Source of the DNA: CAWGMT01 sp963823675
Lineage (GTDB): Bacteria; Planctomycetota; Planctomycetia; Isosphaerales; Isosphaeraceae
Assembly (NCBI GenBank): GCA_963823675.1
Contig: CAWGMT010000013.1
Span: forward strand, 496,001-560,000
DNA length: 64,000 nt
Direction of reading: 5' to 3'
This document shows positions 30,724 through 41,239 of this stretch, one piece after another. How positions within the stretch are numbered: position 1 is the first letter of the stretch; each line of letters opens with the position of its first letter. The translations under genes and the position numbers were made by a program. A model generated the notes under the pieces. The model was not told where the DNA came from. It saw nothing but the letters and a program-made list of their open reading frames with translations, and made no database searches.

Positions 30724-32046
30724 TCAGCCGCTCTGGAGTCCCTCGGAGCGCCGCAACGTGTTAAGCACCAAGCCGGTGAGAAGTTTGGGATAGAAGTAGG
30801 TGCTCTTGGGCGGCATCGTTTCCAGGTTGGAAGCGATGCTCTCGACATGGTTCATGCGGGCCGGGGCGACCAGGCAGGCGAGGTCGCTACCTCGCGTCGC
30901 GAAATCGGTCATGACCTCCCCGATCGAGTGCACATAACGGCATGACGGCTGGCCGAGGCCGGCGAGCAGGTGATCGAGAACGAGGACGTGCAAGACGCTC
31001 ACACCCAGGCTGCGCCAGTCGGGGCTGTGTTCGGGAGCCATCCGGTCCATGGTTGTGTCGGACCGAAGGCGGGCCAGGAGCCATTGGTTCTGGGCGGTCG
31101 TGCCGAAGCCGAGGAGATCCTGATCGCCAGCTTGCTCGATGGCCTCCCAGGCCGCGCGGCAGCCGGCTTCGCCTGCACCGCATGGTCGCACCTCGAACTC
31201 GGGCGCGAGGCAATCGGCCAGTCGATCGGTGGTGAGCCCCTCGATGCCCGAGACCAGCCGGTGGGTTGGCAGGATCTTTAGCCCCGGGTCGCTCATCCCG
31301 ACGAGCATCATCAGGCAAAACTGGGACGGATCATCCAGCCCGGCGGATTGGCCGCTGGCGGCCAGTTCGTCGCGGTACTTGAGTCCGGTTTCGTAGCGAT
31401 GGTGGCCGTCGGCGATGAAGATCGGTTTGGCGGCCATCAGCCCGCTCACGGCCGTGTGGGTTTCTTGATCGGTCACGAGCCACAAGCGGTTCTCGACGCC
31501 CAGGTGGTCCTTGGCCACCAGGGGCGTGTGCTCGTGCGGGCCGGACTCGATCAGCCGCTGCACGTCCCCGGAGGGGTCGGGATAGAGCCCGAAGACCGGG
31601 CTCAAATTGAAGCCGGTCGCGTGGTAGAGAGCAAGCCGGTCGGCCTTGGGGCCGGCCAGCGTCTGCTCGTGCGGGTAGATCTTACCCTGGCCAATCGGCT
31701 CCAGGCGCACCCGAGCCAGAAAGCCCTTGCGGGAATAGGTTTCCCCCTCGATCTCGAACGTCTGGTGATAGACGTAAAGAGCCGGGTGATCGTCCTGCCG
31801 CAAGATGCCCTGCCGCAGCCAAACGCGCAGGTATCGCGCCGCACGCGTGTAGCGGTGCTCGCTCTGGGTGTCGCCCGGCTCTTCCCGATTAAGCTCCAGC
31901 CGGACGATGTTATAGGGACTGGCCTGGTAAAGGCGGTCCTGCAAGGCGGGGTCGATCACATCGTACGGGGGCGCCACGACGTCGGAGAGCGTTCCCACCC
32001 GTGCGACGTCGTAGCGGACCCCGCGAAACGGTCTTACATCGGGCAT
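30724..32046 (-). CDS. DUF1015 family protein
   Basis: Started at the ATG of MPDVRPFRGVRYD, the product is 440 residues, the normal DUF1015 length. The N-terminal signature VVAPPYDVIDP and the motifs NIVRLELNRE, PHEQTLAGPKADRL, FIADGHHRYETGLKYRDE and PTHR are present. The family is widespread, probably cytoplasmic, and of unknown activity; some members sit beside serine or nucleotide metabolism genes. It lies just after ahcY on the same strand and may share its transcript. Confidence 0.88.
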   Translation of the reverse strand: MPDVRPFRGVRYDVARVGTLSDVVAPPYDVIDPALQDRLYQASPYNIVRLELNREEPGDTQSEHRYTRAARYLRVWLRQGILRQDDHPALYVYHQTFEIEGETYSRKGFLARVRLEPIGQGKIYPHEQTLAGPKADRLALYHATGFNLSPVFGLYPDPSGDVQRLIESGPHEHTPLVAKDHLGVENRLWLVTDQETHTAVSGLMAAKPIFIADGHHRYETGLKYRDELAASGQSAGLDDPSQFCLMMLVGMSDPGLKILPTHRLVSGIEGLTTDRLADCLAPEFEVRPCGAGEAGCRAAWEAIEQAGDQDLLGFGTTAQNQWLLARLRSDTTMDRMAPEHSPDWRSLGVSVLHVLVLDHLLAGLGQPSCRYVHSIGEVMTDFATRGSDLACLVAPARMNHVESIASNLETMPPKSTYFYPKLLTGLVLNTLRRSEGLQSG

Positions 32047-32070
32047 CGATGTGCTTCCATTGAAGGTGTT

Positions 32071-32089
32071 CCTCACGCGGAGCGTGAGG
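32071..32089. repeat. Perfect 8-bp-stem palindrome between ahcY and the DUF1015 gene
   Basis: CCTCACGC and GCGTGAGG flank a GGA loop. It sits in the 72-base gap between two same-strand genes, where it could attenuate or stabilise the transcript. It shares its layout with palindromes at 22042, 39702 and 47212. Confidence 0.55.
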
Positions 32090-32118
32090 ACGACTTCAGG
32101 CGTCCCATCGAGCGTGGG

Positions 32119-33467
<1,349 letters not shown>

Positions 33468-33613
33468 TTCAGGAACTCCTCTCAAAAATGGTGAACGGGG
33501 TTTAACCCATTTTGTGTTTGCAGAAACGGATTGAAATGCGTTCTAGCAATAGTAGAACAAGGATCTTGGTGATCACCCCGGCCGCGCGAAATCGCCGGCC
33601 GGATTGCGTCCAC

Positions 33614-33928
33614 TTACGAGCTGGACCGCAACAACAAGCGAAGCGTCTTGCGGCGCTCCCAGTCCATCCAGTCGAGCGGTCCCAACTCCGGCTCGGGTTG
33701 GGAAGCCCCATGCAACAGGCTCGCTATCAACTTCCCGTGCGCACGTGCCAGCGTCGGAGAAATCGGCGCGTAGCGAGCCACGAGTGACTCGAACAACGCC
33801 CAGTCCGATTCCGACATCGCGACCCGAAGCGCCTTGCTAACCCACTCCTCCGGCAACGGTGGATGCAACGGCCGCAGCCCCCGCGCCTGTTCCGGACTCC
33901 GCCGCCGGCCGAGCCGATCGTGTTCCAT
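33614..33928 (-). CDS. Hypothetical protein with a strong promoter
   Basis: 104 residues from the ATG at 33928. The N-terminus is basic (RLGRRRSPEQARG). Residues 30-75 form two clear helices (VSKALRVAMSESDWALFESLVARYAP, then LARAHGKLIASLLHG). The end is Arg/Leu-rich (RRKTLRLLLRSSS). No family recognised. A near-consensus promoter with a palindrome in its spacer lies about 65 bases upstream, so this may be a regulated small gene. Confidence 0.5.
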   Translation of the reverse strand: MEHDRLGRRRSPEQARGLRPLHPPLPEEWVSKALRVAMSESDWALFESLVARYAPISPTLARAHGKLIASLLHGASQPEPELGPLDWMDWERRKTLRLLLRSSS

Positions 33929-33990
33929 GATGTCTGTCCGCCCAAGACTCGCAACGATTGATTGTGGGAGATTCCACTCGACGGAATGCA

Positions 33991-34019
33991 AGGATAGTAC
34001 ACGCGTACGTGTGTGTCAA
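33991..34019 (-). promoter_or_regulatory. Sigma-70-type promoter with palindromic spacer
   Basis: Minus strand: TTGACA, a 17-base spacer, then TATCCT. The spacer contains the imperfect palindrome CACACGTACGCGTG, a possible repressor site. A short hairpin (ATTCC/GGAAT) follows in the presumed leader of the gene at 33928. Confidence 0.5.
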
Positions 34020-34129
34020 GGGGGCATCGGAGCAGGTCGGGCGCGTCATGGCTGGTTCGCGATAGGGTGTCAGAAACGTGCGGCGGTGATTCGGAGGTCA
34101 CTCTCGCGTGGGAAGGTCCTGAAACCGTC

Positions 34130-34182
34130 GACCCTGAGGTGTCCAGGAACACCTCATCCCTGGGGTTGATCGCCGTCGCCAT
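34130..34182 (-). pseudogene. Start of a decayed PIN toxin
   Basis: An ATG overlapping the 3' end of the antitoxin remnant encodes NPRDEVFLDTS, the usual beginning of PIN-domain toxins paired with DUF104 antitoxins. After the Ser the text leaves the family. The catalytic residues are missing, so only the first strand survives. Confidence 0.4.
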
Positions 34183-34387
34183 AGAGGTAGCTGTCGAGGT
34201 TTGCGGACCAGTCTGTCGGGCCACGGAGGCCCAGAGAGCGCGCGGTACGGACGAAGGAGGGCGAGGCCGCTTACGCTGGTGGCAGCACTTCCACCGTGAT
34301 GCGCACGCGGGTGTTCGGCTCCAATCCGAGCGCCGTTTCCGGCCGCAGGACGGCACCATCATAGACGGCTTCGAAAGTCTGGGGCAT
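34154..34387 (-). pseudogene. DUF104 (AF2212-like) antitoxin with an in-frame stop
   Basis: ATG at 34387, with AAGGAGAAG just upstream, opens 38 residues typical of the family: MPQTFEAVYDGAVLRPE, then NTRVRITVEVLPPA. A TAA at 34273-34271 interrupts it, yet the same frame continues for 39 codons with family-like text (SFVRTARSLGLRGPTDW, ANLDSYLYGDG). One base change would explain the stop. The 38-residue product could still be made. Confidence 0.6.
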
Positions 34388-34748
34388 TTCTACTTCTCCT
34401 TCCAACCGTTTATGCATCAGAATTGCGGCCGCTCATCTCAGCGGAAACCGACTACGGTAAGCTGATCATTGGTTTCGCCCCGGAAGAAGACCCGGATATC
34501 TTCGACTGAGCGCGACAGCGCCGCTCTAAGTTCGGGTTCCGCAGTGAACCAGCAGCGCAAAAATCCAGCAAATCGGACAATGACAACTCGAAATCAGAAA
34601 TGTGACAGAGCAATAGCCTAATTCAGCAGCTCAGCTCGGAACAGAGTTTTGACCTCGCGCCACCAAATTCGCTAAGATCAAGGTCATCCGTCAAGCCGGC
34701 ATGATCGCTCATCGGCAGATGTTGGTCGAAGTTGGAGGAACGAATAAC
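34388..34748. other. Intergenic region upstream of the EF-P-like gene
   Basis: It holds a candidate promoter for the downstream gene. On the minus strand, a run of about 50 stop-free codons ends SRSVEDIRVFFRGETNDQL; it has no start and looks like another gene remnant, family unknown. Confidence 0.4.
34649..34678 (+). promoter_or_regulatory. Candidate promoter of the EF-P-like gene
   Basis: TTGACC and TAAGAT separated by 18 bases, about 70 bases before the GTG at 34749. Confidence 0.4.
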
Positions 34749-35318
34749 GTGGTGCCTGCCAAGGACTTCAAGCGCCGGATGGTTGTCGAGATCGACGGCG
34801 CTCCGCACATGATCGAGCAGATTCAGGTCCAAACGCCGTCGGCCCGAGGGGCGGCTACGCTCTACAAGATCAAAGCCCGCAACCTCAAGACCAAGAGCCG
34901 CGTCGAGAAGTCGTATCGCGGAACCGATGCACTCAACGAGTCGAGCTTCGAGCGCCGGCCGATCCAGTATCTCTATCGCGATGCCGATGAGCTCCATTTC
35001 ATGGATTCAACCTCCTTTAACCAGTTCTCGTTCTCGGCGGACGAACTGCGCGAACAAGCGCAGTTCATGACCGAGAATATGGAAGGTGTGGAAGCGCTGG
35101 TGGTCGACAACGAAGTCATTGCCATCGAGTTGCCCAACACGGTCGAGTTGCCCATTGTCGAGACCGCGCCGGGCGTGCGCGGCAATTCGGCAACCGGCCG
35201 CACCAAGCCGGCGACGCTCTCGACCGGTTGCGTTGTTCAGGTTCCCGAGCATCTCGACCAGGGCGCAGTCGTACGCGTTGACACCCGGTCCGGCGATTAT
35301 CTCGGCCGCGCGGGCTGA
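34749..35318 (+). CDS. EF-P-like elongation factor of the YeiP/EfpL type
   Basis: GTG at 34749 is placed ten bases after GGAGG and gives 189 residues, the usual EF-P length. Domain I (VVPAKDFKRRMVVEIDGAPH) is a KOW-like barrel, followed by two OB-folds; the C-terminus has the EF-P end motif (TGCVVQVPEHLDQGAVVRVDTRSGDYLGR). The tip loop reads VQTPSARGAATLYK, with Arg where classical EF-P has a modified Lys. That is the loop type of YeiP/EfpL. The protein should relieve ribosome stalling at proline-rich stretches without needing a lysylation enzyme. Confidence 0.85.
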   Translation: MVPAKDFKRRMVVEIDGAPHMIEQIQVQTPSARGAATLYKIKARNLKTKSRVEKSYRGTDALNESSFERRPIQYLYRDADELHFMDSTSFNQFSFSADELREQAQFMTENMEGVEALVVDNEVIAIELPNTVELPIVETAPGVRGNSATGRTKPATLSTGCVVQVPEHLDQGAVVRVDTRSGDYLGRAG

Positions 35319-35333
35319 GATGTCGCGGGTATT

Positions 35334-38002
35334 TCAATCCCGCAACCCGCTGTATTCGAGATGGGGCCTGGGGATGGCGGCGGCTCGCGACGAGAGGGCG
35401 TCGCGCGTGCGGCGCAGCAGCCAGTGTCCGCAGGGAACCAGGAGCGGCCTGACCAGCATCGCATCGACCAAAATGCCGACGACGAGGGCAAAACCAAGCT
35501 GACGCAGCGAGGCGAGCGGGCTGAAAAGGAACGACGCGAAGCTGCAGGCTGTGATCATTGCGGCGGAGCTGATCAAGCCGCCGGTCTGGCCGATCGCCCG
35601 GATGATCCCGTCGTGCAGGCCGCGGCGGCGCGACTCTTCCTGAAGCCGGGTCATGAGGAAGACGTTGTAATCGACGCCGACTGCGACAAGCAGCACGAAC
35701 AGGAAATACGGGACCTTCCAGTCGAGCCCCTCCGCGCCCATGAGAGTCACGAAGATCAGATGGGTCGCTCCCAGGGCGAAGGCGTAAGTCAAGACCATGG
35801 TCGCCACCAGGTTGAGACAGGCAAGCGGGTCGCGCAGAGTCAAGATCAGAACCAGGAATACCCCGATCGGCACGATGATCCAGCTCTGAACCTGGTCGGC
35901 GCGGGTCATTTCACGGACATCCGCCGAGTCGGCGTTGGCTCCCGCAAGCTTGGCAGAAACCCGGATCCCCTCGTATTCGCCGAGGTAATCATCGAGCCGC
36001 CGGCGCAGGGACTGAGTCTGGTCCATCGCTTCGTGGGAAAACATGCGGCCGGCCTGCGTCAGGTCGATTCGCGCTCTCCGGCCGTCGGGCGCAATGTAGG
36101 CTGCGAAGCTCCGGGACAGTTCGGGATGGTCGTGCACCGTCTCGTCGTTGATCAAGAGATGATCGAGAGCGCGGCGCCCGACCGGATCAGTCAAGATCGT
36201 GCTCAGCTCCCTGCCGGCGCGATGCGCGCCGCCGGCAATCAGCGAAACGGCCTCTCCGGCTTCGGTCAGCTTGCGGAGCAACGCTTCCTGCGGCTTCTCA
36301 GCGGTGGGTCTGTTGCTTGCCTGGATGTGGACTGTGGGCTTCGCTGCCTGGCCCGGGCCATGCGCCGTCGCTGCATGGGTCGTGCACGCATTTCCGGCGG
36401 TGGAATGCCCGATGATCGACAGCCCGGTCAACTGCTCCACAAGCAGGACGCCCTTGAGCTTGGCCGCCCCCTTGGTGAGCTCGGCCTTGAGCAGACCGGC
36501 CCCGTCGGCAAGCCGGCCCAAACCGGAATTGACCTCGCCCAGCCGGTTGGAGATCCGGGCGCACGCGAGCAGTTGCGGGCTTCCCAGCGGCTGCGTGGCG
36601 GAGCGCACTTCCGTGAGCTTGCGCTGATGGGCCAGGAAGCGGCTGACGTCGTCGATGAGCGCCAGGCCCTGGGAGCCCCGGAGATCGGTGTCCGCCTCGA
36701 GCACGACGGTAAGAGGCGCAAGCATTCCCGGCTCGAACTTTGACGACACGAGCCGGAAACCCGTTGCGGACGAAGCGTCCGATGGCAGCTCGGTCAGCAG
36801 GTCCTGGACGAAATGAGTCTGAAGCCCAAGCAGCGAAAGCGGCAGCATGACCAGGATCGTGTAGAGCCAGCTTTGCAACGGCCGCGTCATTGCTCTTCTG
36901 CCGAGACGGTCCCAAAAGACCCGCGAGCAGCCGGCGAGGCCGTCGAACGCGGTGGGGTGGGCTCGCGCAGAAGAACCAGGAGCGCGGGCGTCAAGGTCAC
37001 AGTGGCGAGTAGCGCAAGCGCCAGCCCCAGCGCCACGCTTGGCCCGGTGCTGGAGAACAGCTTGAACCGCGTTGTGCCCATCAGCAAGAGGCCGACGATG
37101 ATCGTGCCCGCGCTCGTGAAAAGCGCCGGCGCCGATCGGGCCAATGTCGCACGCATGGAGCCGACGGGATTGGCGGGATCTAGCTGCTCGGCATACCGCC
37201 ACGATACGAAGAGGCAGAAGTCGGTTCCGGTTCCGAAGAGGATTGCGACCAGGAAGAGCTCGACCAAGGGCGAGACCTCCCACCCGGCCAGAATCGACCA
37301 GGCGAGCAATCCACGCGCAATGATCAAACTCACGCCGATCGTAGCCAGGGGGACGAGCGCCAGCCAGAAGGATCGATACACGAGAATGAGCACGATCATG
37401 AGCAGGATGACGGTCGCCACGGCGGCGCGGTCGAGTGACGTCTGGACTTTCGCCATGTAGTCGCCGCCGATCACGGCGTCGCCGGTCCAGTGGATCTCGA
37501 GCCCGCTTGGTGCGGCCAGATCCGGGTCGGCTGCCTTGACCCGCAGCCACTCGGACGTCTCCTGCGACGCCGGTGCGACGAAGGGAGTGGACAGAGGTAC
37601 GGCGATGAGCAAGACGGTGCCATCCGGGCTTGCCAATCGGCGCGCGACTTCCGGGTCGGAGGTCGGTCCCAGAACGCGGGCGATCTCCCTGGGCCGGTCG
37701 GCTGCCTCGAACCGTTTCGCTAACCGCCGGGCGAACTGCCGGTCTTCTTCTCTGAGGCCGCCCGGCCGGTGCAGGGCGGCGACGGCCATGGATTCATAGG
37801 ATTGTTCCGGCCAGGACTGCCTGACCATCTGCGCCGCTCGCTGGCTCTCGACATCCCCGGCCAGCGTCTTGGCCTGTCCCTCGGCTGCAAGTCGAGTCAG
37901 GCTGGGCGCCAGGCACCCGACGATCGTCGTCGCCAGAAGCCAGACCGCCACGACCCAGCCAGGCCTGCGACACACCAAACTACGTCCCGCTTCCAGCCAC
38001 AT
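35334..38002 (-). CDS. MMPL/RND-type membrane transporter (one frameshift)
   Basis: Two homologous halves, each with a soluble external domain then five or six helices. The first frame (38002 to 36887) starts at MWLEAGRSLVCRRPGWVVAVWL, with GGGAGTGA upstream, and contains GTGTDFCLFVSWRY, the intramembrane Asp motif of the family. The second half repeats it as GVDYNVFLMTRLQEE. The frames join near 36930-36960, giving about 889 residues with one base missing. MMPL proteins export lipids, hopanoids or drugs using the proton gradient. No adaptor or outer-membrane partner is next to it. Confidence 0.85.
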
Positions 38003-38370
38003 CTTGTCAGGTCACTCCCGCAATCATCGCGTTCGGCGCTTCGCACGATCCTCATCGGGCGTTATGGACGGCAGGATAGGATGATTAAGCAAGTTGTTTG
38101 CGCAGTAGTCGATTCTCTAATATAGGTTGTTTAGGAATAATATCAAGGAGATTTTGGGCAGGGTGGATTACCTATTCGTTAGAATACGAACATTCGGCGT
38201 ATTTTGCGTGAATGACGCGAAATCGGGGCTCTGCGGCAAAGAGATGGAACAGACAGTAAGAGATTCGATCGGCAATTCTCGCCTCCGTGGGTCGGATTTT
38301 CTGTCCGGACGCCAAGTGTGCAAAGGGCATAACACCATGGATGCATGCGAATTGTTCAATCCGCTGCTCG
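38003..38370. other. Intergenic region, AT-rich, no gene seen
   Basis: Between the MMPL start and the end of the M48 gene. Composition near 38090-38240 is unusually AT-rich for this window. A + strand open frame here has no ribosome site and no protein-like text. Confidence 0.5.
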
Positions 38371-39762
38371 CTACTTTTTACTGGCGCCGGATGTCTGCTG
38401 TGATCGCCACGGATGATATGTGTTGCAGAAGTCGATTCGCTCGCCGATGGTCGGGTGGGTTGAGCGGAAGATCTTGTAGAGTAGCCCGGGGCGAGGATTG
38501 CCGAGGTTCTCCATCTGCATCTTGACGAACGCCGTCGCGCCGGCGTGATTGGCGTGAGTCAGGTCCAGGGCGAAGCGGTCTGCCTCGTGTTCCTGATAGC
38601 GGCTGTATGCGAATGCCACCGGGCTGAGCACGACGTAGGCCCCCTCGAGCAACATGATCAAGAGCGGCACCGAGGCAATGTCGGAGAGACTTTGAAAGCC
38701 GAGCCGGTCTCGAAAGCGGGCGACCAGCCAGCGCCCGATTCGATGGACCAAGAAGAGCCCGGCCAGGGTGATGATGGACGACAGCCAGATCGACCGGACG
38801 ATGTGTCCGAGCACGTAGTGGCCCATCTCGTGTCCCATCACGACCAAGAGCTCGGGCTCGTCGAGTCGGGCGATCATCGTATCCCACAGGACGATTCGCT
38901 TGCTTTGCAGGACCCCCTTCACGTAGGCATTGAGGGCTTTGGTGTCCACGCTCTTGTCAACCTCAAATACGCGGCTTTCCTCGATGCCCGCGCTGTCGGC
39001 CAGGGCCAGGATCGACCGCTCGAGCGCCTTGTTCTTCATCGGACCAAACTTGTTGAAGAGGGGATCGATCCAGAGCGGCTCGACCAGGAGTGTCACGAAG
39101 AGAAACGGCACCGAAAGGATCGCCGTGTAGAGCCACCAGCGCCGGGGACTTCGAGCCAGGAGAAGGTAAGGCACCCAGACAAGAGCAAAGCAGGCGGTCA
39201 TGTCGATGCCGAGATTCAGAAGCGCGTCGCCCAGCCATTTCGCCAGCGTCTGGTTGGAAAGCCCGTACGCGTGCTGGCGGACGAAGCCCTGATAATAGGA
39301 GAGGGGGAGATCGACGACGAAGATGATTGGAAGGAACATGAGCATATACAGGCCGATTGTGAAAAACCAGTTGCGGCCCAGGCGCCTGGCCAGGTCGCGC
39401 AGCCGCGCCGATGCGCCCGAGAACGCGAAGATTCCCGGTACAAGCAGGGTCCACAATCGGTTGATAACCCAGAGCCAGTTGCCGCTCTCGTAGTACTCTA
39501 TGGCCCTGGCCGTCGGCTCAGGAACGGCCACCGGCTCGAGCTCGGAAGTGGCGATTGGTGGCGTGACGTGACGCTCAGGCGAGGATTGAGGATCCGCCGG
39601 TGAGGTTTGACCGAGGGCGTCTGCGGCCAGAAGGATGCCCAGGCCGACGGCCAGCGCGACGACGAAAAATCGGCCTGGGCGCTGGCCGGAGAAACGTGTC
39701 GCCTTTCGCTCCGCGAAAGGACGATCTACAGCCGAGCGAAAGACGGTTCTCCGGGAAGTCAT
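38371..39762 (-). CDS. Ste24-like M48 membrane zinc metalloprotease
   Basis: Residues of the M48A/CAAX-prenyl-protease type: HEMGH in LLVVMGHEMGHYVLGHI gives two zinc ligands and the catalytic Glu; EHEADRFALDL supplies the third ligand. Six or more membrane helices surround a FVVDLPLSYYQGFVRQHAYG segment typical of Ste24 relatives. A signal-like helix (FFVVALAVGLGILLAADALG) lies near the N-terminus. The ATG at 39762 is taken as start; a GTG at 39852 would overlap the JAB stop as GTGA, so coupling to the ubiquitin-like locus is likely either way. Ste24 proteins cut lipidated or stuck membrane proteins; its target here is unknown. Confidence 0.85.
   Translation of the reverse strand: MTSRRTVFRSAVDRPFAERKATRFSGQRPGRFFVVALAVGLGILLAADALGQTSPADPQSSPERHVTPPIATSELEPVAVPEPTARAIEYYESGNWLWVINRLWTLLVPGIFAFSGASARLRDLARRLGRNWFFTIGLYMLMFLPIIFVVDLPLSYYQGFVRQHAYGLSNQTLAKWLGDALLNLGIDMTACFALVWVPYLLLARSPRRWWLYTAILSVPFLFVTLLVEPLWIDPLFNKFGPMKNKALERSILALADSAGIEESRVFEVDKSVDTKALNAYVKGVLQSKRIVLWDTMIARLDEPELLVVMGHEMGHYVLGHIVRSIWLSSIITLAGLFLVHRIGRWLVARFRDRLGFQSLSDIASVPLLIMLLEGAYVVLSPVAFAYSRYQEHEADRFALDLTHANHAGATAFVKMQMENLGNPRPGLLYKIFRSTHPTIGERIDFCNTYHPWRSQQTSGASKK
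39702..39720. repeat. Perfect 8-bp-stem palindrome at the start of the M48 gene
   Basis: CCTTTCGC and GCGAAAGG flank a TCC loop. It lies within the N-terminal coding region assigned to the M48 gene, close to the JAB gene boundary, where it could modulate translation. A degenerate relative is at 47212. Confidence 0.6.
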
Positions 39763-39848
39763 TCTCAGCAAGTACCTTGATACTCCACTCCATGAGGAAT
39801 GGGGCGGCCATCCGGCGATTTCCGGCCTGAACATCGTGGCATCCCCGC

Positions 39849-41213
39849 TCACTCGATTCGGTGAGCTGACGTCTCGCCTTCGCTGGGAGTGTCGTCGGCG
39901 AGCGGTTTGAAGTAGACATAGGCGCCCAGCAGGCCCATGCCCATGAGGGTGGCGCAGCCCCAGCCGATATAAAACCAGGTCCGGTAGAACGCCAGGGTGT
40001 GCTGCATCGCCAGGGCTTGCTTGCCGTCCGTCGAATCGAGCCAGGGCGCGATCTCGGCAAGCTGGCGCTCTTGTTGCTGGTTGACTTCCTCCAGGCCCGC
40101 GATTCGATCGCGCAAGGCCGGAATGCCTTCGGCGTCCTTGCGGTATTGCTCCAGCGTCTGGCAGGTCTTCTCGAGATCGGCGGTGCGCGCTTCCAGTTCC
40201 TTGGCGCGGCCGCCGAGGGTCTCGTTGATGGTGCGCTGGATCGAGAGCTGGCGCTGGGCGTCGTCACGGGCCCTGGCGGTCTTGGCGTATCGCTCGACGA
40301 AAGCGGCCGGCTTGTCGTCGCCGGCTTTCTCCAGCAGCGTGTCGATGGCCAGCCGCTGGCGGCTGCCGACCTCCTCGACCGATCGGGCCAGGGCCAGGAT
40401 CGACTCGCCCTGATCGCGCACCCGGCTGTTGAGTTGAAGCACCCAGAATACGACGGCCACTCCCAGCATTCCCAGGAACGTGCCGAGCAGTCCGAAGCTC
40501 GCCGCGAGCTGGACCTTTTCCACGGTCGAAGTGACTTCTCGATTGGTGGGTCGTGTGAGCATCTTGATGAGCTCCGCCTCGAGACGGGGTGAAAAAGCCC
40601 CGCCTGTGCTTCCTTCCGAATTGGACAGTTGTTCCAGGTCGTTGGCCAGCCGCGCAAGCGCGATGCGATCGCCTCGGTCCGCGATCAGGTAGAAACCCTT
40701 CGTGGGCGCGAGGCCGCCCTCCCGCCAGTAAAAAAACCCGCGGCTTTGATTGATCGGGTCGACGACGTAGGCAACCTGGAGCGGCTGTGAAAAAAAATGC
40801 TGGTGAATGAACAGGTCGTGATGCGACAGGAATATTCCGAAACTGGGATGGGTATGATACCACCCCACGATGTCGGACTCAGGGTGTAGCCGGTCACGTT
40901 CGCGGGTGATCTCCTCCCACGAGTCGTGGGTGTAGGTGAAGCTGGCCTGGGTGTTGGCGTAATGCTTGGCCTCCAGCGATTGGGTAATCCAGACGAAGGC
41001 CCGGCCGGTTGCCGGGTCGAGGCATTCCTTGCCCAGGAGGATCCCGCCCAGCTCGACGGTCGTGTCGCTCAGGGCATGTCTCTCGATCGCATCGGCGGCC
41101 CGGCGATCGAGGAAAACCGGCAGGTCGTCTGGTGCCGGCACTTCGTAGGACACACAGGCGAAGCGGCGGTCGCAGTCGGGCCGCTGCCGCCGCTCCGGCT
41201 CGCGGACGCTCAT
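39849..41213 (-). CDS. Membrane-anchored JAB/MPN+ (JAMM) isopeptidase-like protein
   Basis: 454 residues from the ATG of MSVREPERRQRPD. A TTG at 41243 overlapping the E1 stop is an alternative start. Residues 30-180 form a JAB domain with a complete JAMM zinc site: Glu54 (ELGGILLG), His120 and His122 (GWYHTHPSFG), Ser130 and Asp133 (FLSHHD). After it come a membrane helix at about 235-261, a long coiled coil at about 315-390 and a second helix at about 412-435. JAMM proteins cleave ubiquitin-like proteins from substrates or trim their precursors. Here it follows E1, E2 and the Ubl in one operon, so the Ubl is the obvious substrate. The two helices tether it to the membrane. Confidence 0.9.
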   Translation of the reverse strand: MSVREPERRQRPDCDRRFACVSYEVPAPDDLPVFLDRRAADAIERHALSDTTVELGGILLGKECLDPATGRAFVWITQSLEAKHYANTQASFTYTHDSWEEITRERDRLHPESDIVGWYHTHPSFGIFLSHHDLFIHQHFFSQPLQVAYVVDPINQSRGFFYWREGGLAPTKGFYLIADRGDRIALARLANDLEQLSNSEGSTGGAFSPRLEAELIKMLTRPTNREVTSTVEKVQLAASFGLLGTFLGMLGVAVVFWVLQLNSRVRDQGESILALARSVEEVGSRQRLAIDTLLEKAGDDKPAAFVERYAKTARARDDAQRQLSIQRTINETLGGRAKELEARTADLEKTCQTLEQYRKDAEGIPALRDRIAGLEEVNQQQERQLAEIAPWLDSTDGKQALAMQHTLAFYRTWFYIGWGCATLMGMGLLGAYVYFKPLADDTPSEGETSAHRIE

Positions 41214-41239
41214 CTCGCCGAAGGTGATGTCGTCGCCGC

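Noticed and set aside
33468..33613. SAH riboswitch upstream of ahcY
   Set aside because: The leader has an AAAATGG/CCATTTT hairpin but not the conserved SAH riboswitch core that I know.
35361..36743. 460-residue + strand open frame
   Set aside because: Antisense of the MMPL transporter; the text is low-complexity His/Arg/Gln-rich, as expected for a shadow.
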